In this document: positions 6,481 to 6,868 of the stretch, piece after piece | Layout: the number at the start of each line of letters is the position of its first letter | Numbering within the stretch: the stretch's first letter is position 1 | Assembly: GCA_019308985.1 (NCBI GenBank) | Contig: JAFDHB010000181.1 | Location: forward strand, 1-6,868 | Length of the DNA stretch: 6,868 bases | Source: Deltaproteobacteria bacterium | Lineage (GTDB): Bacteria; Desulfobacterota; DSM-4660; Desulfatiglandales; HGW-15 | Reading direction: 5' to 3' | Notes under the pieces: generated by a model | What the model was told of the DNA's origin: nothing | Database searches by the model: none | Seen by the model: only the letters and a program-made list of their open reading frames with translations | Position numbers and translations under genes: made by a program

Positions 6481-6504
6481 GGTCCGTTAAGCGGCGCACG
6501 GACC
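6481..6504. other. Hairpin in the intergenic region
   Basis: GGTCCGT (6481-6487) is a perfect complement of ACGGACC (6498-6504) around a ten-base loop. No T-run follows on either strand, so it is not a clear terminator. The heptamer AAGCGGC occurs in its loop (6489-6495) and again at 6512-6518. It could be a regulatory RNA element or operator; its role is unknown. Confidence 0.35.
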
Positions 6505-6583
6505 TTACATCAAGCGGCAAAAATTACGCTTTTCGACCACCCGGGGCCGGCATATAGAATAAGGGGTTTCCTGGATACAACCA

Positions 6584-6598
6584 AATTATACCATAATT
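6584..6598. promoter_or_regulatory. AT-rich dyad, possible operator or activator site
   Basis: AATTAT-ACC-ATAATT is a perfect six-base inverted repeat with a three-base spacer. Its centre lies about 71 bases upstream of the start predicted for the sigma-54-like element, roughly where an activator could bind. Short AT-rich dyads also occur by chance. Confidence 0.25.
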
Positions 6599-6635
6599 CA
6601 ACAAGTTGTGTTTTTCTTTGCACAATATTACAAAA

Positions 6636-6651
6636 AGGCATAAAACTTGCA
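6636..6651 (+). promoter_or_regulatory. Sigma-54 (RpoN) -24/-12 promoter candidate
   Basis: The sequence AGGCATAAAACTTGCA has the GG-N10-GC geometry required for sigma-54: GG at 6637-6638 and GC at 6649-6650. It also carries GGCA at the -24 part and a full TTGCA at the -12 part. Compared with TGGCACG-N4-TTGCA, the mismatches are the first T and the CG after GGCA. Transcription would begin near 6662, leaving a leader of about 146 bases before the gene at 6808. Confidence 0.42.
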
Positions 6652-6807
6652 ACATGTAACCGAGAATTAGCCACTATTTCCAGTTTTGCAACCAAATATT
6701 CTTCAGGCCAAAGAATCGGCACCAGTTAAAAAGGCTGATTCATGCAAAGCATTTTGGGTTGAGCTTACCTCTAGCCCGTGCAAATTTTTCGATTTGGGGG
6801 GACATAG

Positions 6808-6868
6808 ATGAATTCAAGATTTATGTCAAAGACGTCAATCCTGATAATCTCCGGGATATTGGCCTTTT
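6808..6868 (+). CDS. N-terminal fragment of an exported or membrane protein, cut by the window end
   Basis: An ATG at 6808 is preceded by GGGGGG (6796-6801) at a spacing of six bases. The frame stays open to the window end and gives MNSRFMSKTSILIISGILAF, a short basic N-terminus followed by a hydrophobic run typical of a signal peptide or first membrane helix. A second in-frame ATG at codon 6 is an alternative start. Only 20 residues are visible, so the product cannot be identified. The 537-base gap before it suggests an independently regulated unit. Confidence 0.55.
   Translation, partial: MNSRFMSKTSILIISGILAF

Larger units (their letters stand above)
6271..6807. other. Long intergenic region between divergent genes, with regulatory-type structure
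   Basis: This 537-base gap separates the minus-strand PilZ operon from the plus-strand gene that begins at 6808. Overlapping small open frames on both strands (about 70-83 codons between 6478 and 6729) have no ribosome site or recognisable product and look like chance. The part from about 6545 to 6720 is visibly AT-richer than the coding regions. It holds a possible PilZ promoter, a hairpin at 6481-6504, an AT-rich dyad at 6584-6598 and a sigma-54-like element at 6636-6651. Confidence 0.6.

Noticed and set aside
6478..6729. Overlapping small open frames on both strands (83 and 70 codons)
   Set aside because: No ribosome binding site, no recognisable domain, and they cover AT-rich regulatory-looking sequence; they are probably random.
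6711..6790. Possible cyclic-di-GMP (GEMM-type) riboswitch, because of GCAAAGC and local stems GAATC/GATTC and GGGTTG/TAGCCC
   Set aside because: The characteristic GCAAACC segment, the GNRA tetraloop stem and the second conserved helix are not visible; only a short heptamer agrees. A covariance-model scan (Rfam RF01051) would be decisive.
1..6868. CRISPR array, tRNA, rRNA, insertion sequence or transposase
   Set aside because: No regularly spaced repeats, no cloverleaf-like segment and no transposase-like protein was seen.

Overview
The window looks like a piece of an anaerobic, respiratory Gram-negative genome, most likely from Desulfobacterota (the former Deltaproteobacteria). The reasons are a NapC-type plus octaheme cytochrome pair, a soluble hypothetical protein of a type I associate with anaerobes, a ZnuA-like protein with an atypical motif, a possible sigma-54 promoter, and a long-hairpin intergenic repeat that I recall, without a search, from such genomes. 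The taxonomic call is an inference.

Layout. Positions 2-107 hold a long imperfect inverted repeat. Next, on the + strand, come a membrane-anchored tetraheme NapC/NrfH-type cytochrome (143-736) and a secreted octaheme hydroxylamine-oxidoreductase-like cytochrome (797-2200). They probably form a quinol-to-periplasm electron pathway reducing nitrite, hydroxylamine or a related nitrogen compound. A 350-base gap (2201-2550) carries a GC-rich hairpin and a promoter candidate, followed by an unrecognised 276-residue soluble protein (2551-3381). This gene converges on a minus-strand block with only 16 bases between them.

Read in its own direction, the minus-strand block (6270 down to 3398) is: membrane-anchored PilZ protein, MntP-type manganese exporter, ZIP-family transporter (ZupT-like), and a ZnuA-like periplasmic metal-binding protein. 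The first three are tightly packed (an 11-base gap, then a 4-base overlap) and are probably one transcript. The fourth follows after 64 bases with its own strong ribosome binding site. The block combines divalent-metal export, uptake and binding with a probable cyclic-di-GMP receptor. No ABC permease or ATPase accompanies the binding protein here.

The last stretch (6271-6807) has no convincing gene. It holds regulatory-looking structure: a possible promoter for the PilZ operon, a hairpin, an AT-rich dyad and a sigma-54-like -24/-12 element. The element points toward a truncated gene starting at 6808 that encodes an N-terminal signal or membrane segment.

Nothing here is clearly a new defence or mobile system. 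The most interesting points are the hairpin repeat, the reductive-HAO module, the PilZ-manganese-zinc operon, and the ZnuA-like protein lacking a usual metal ligand.
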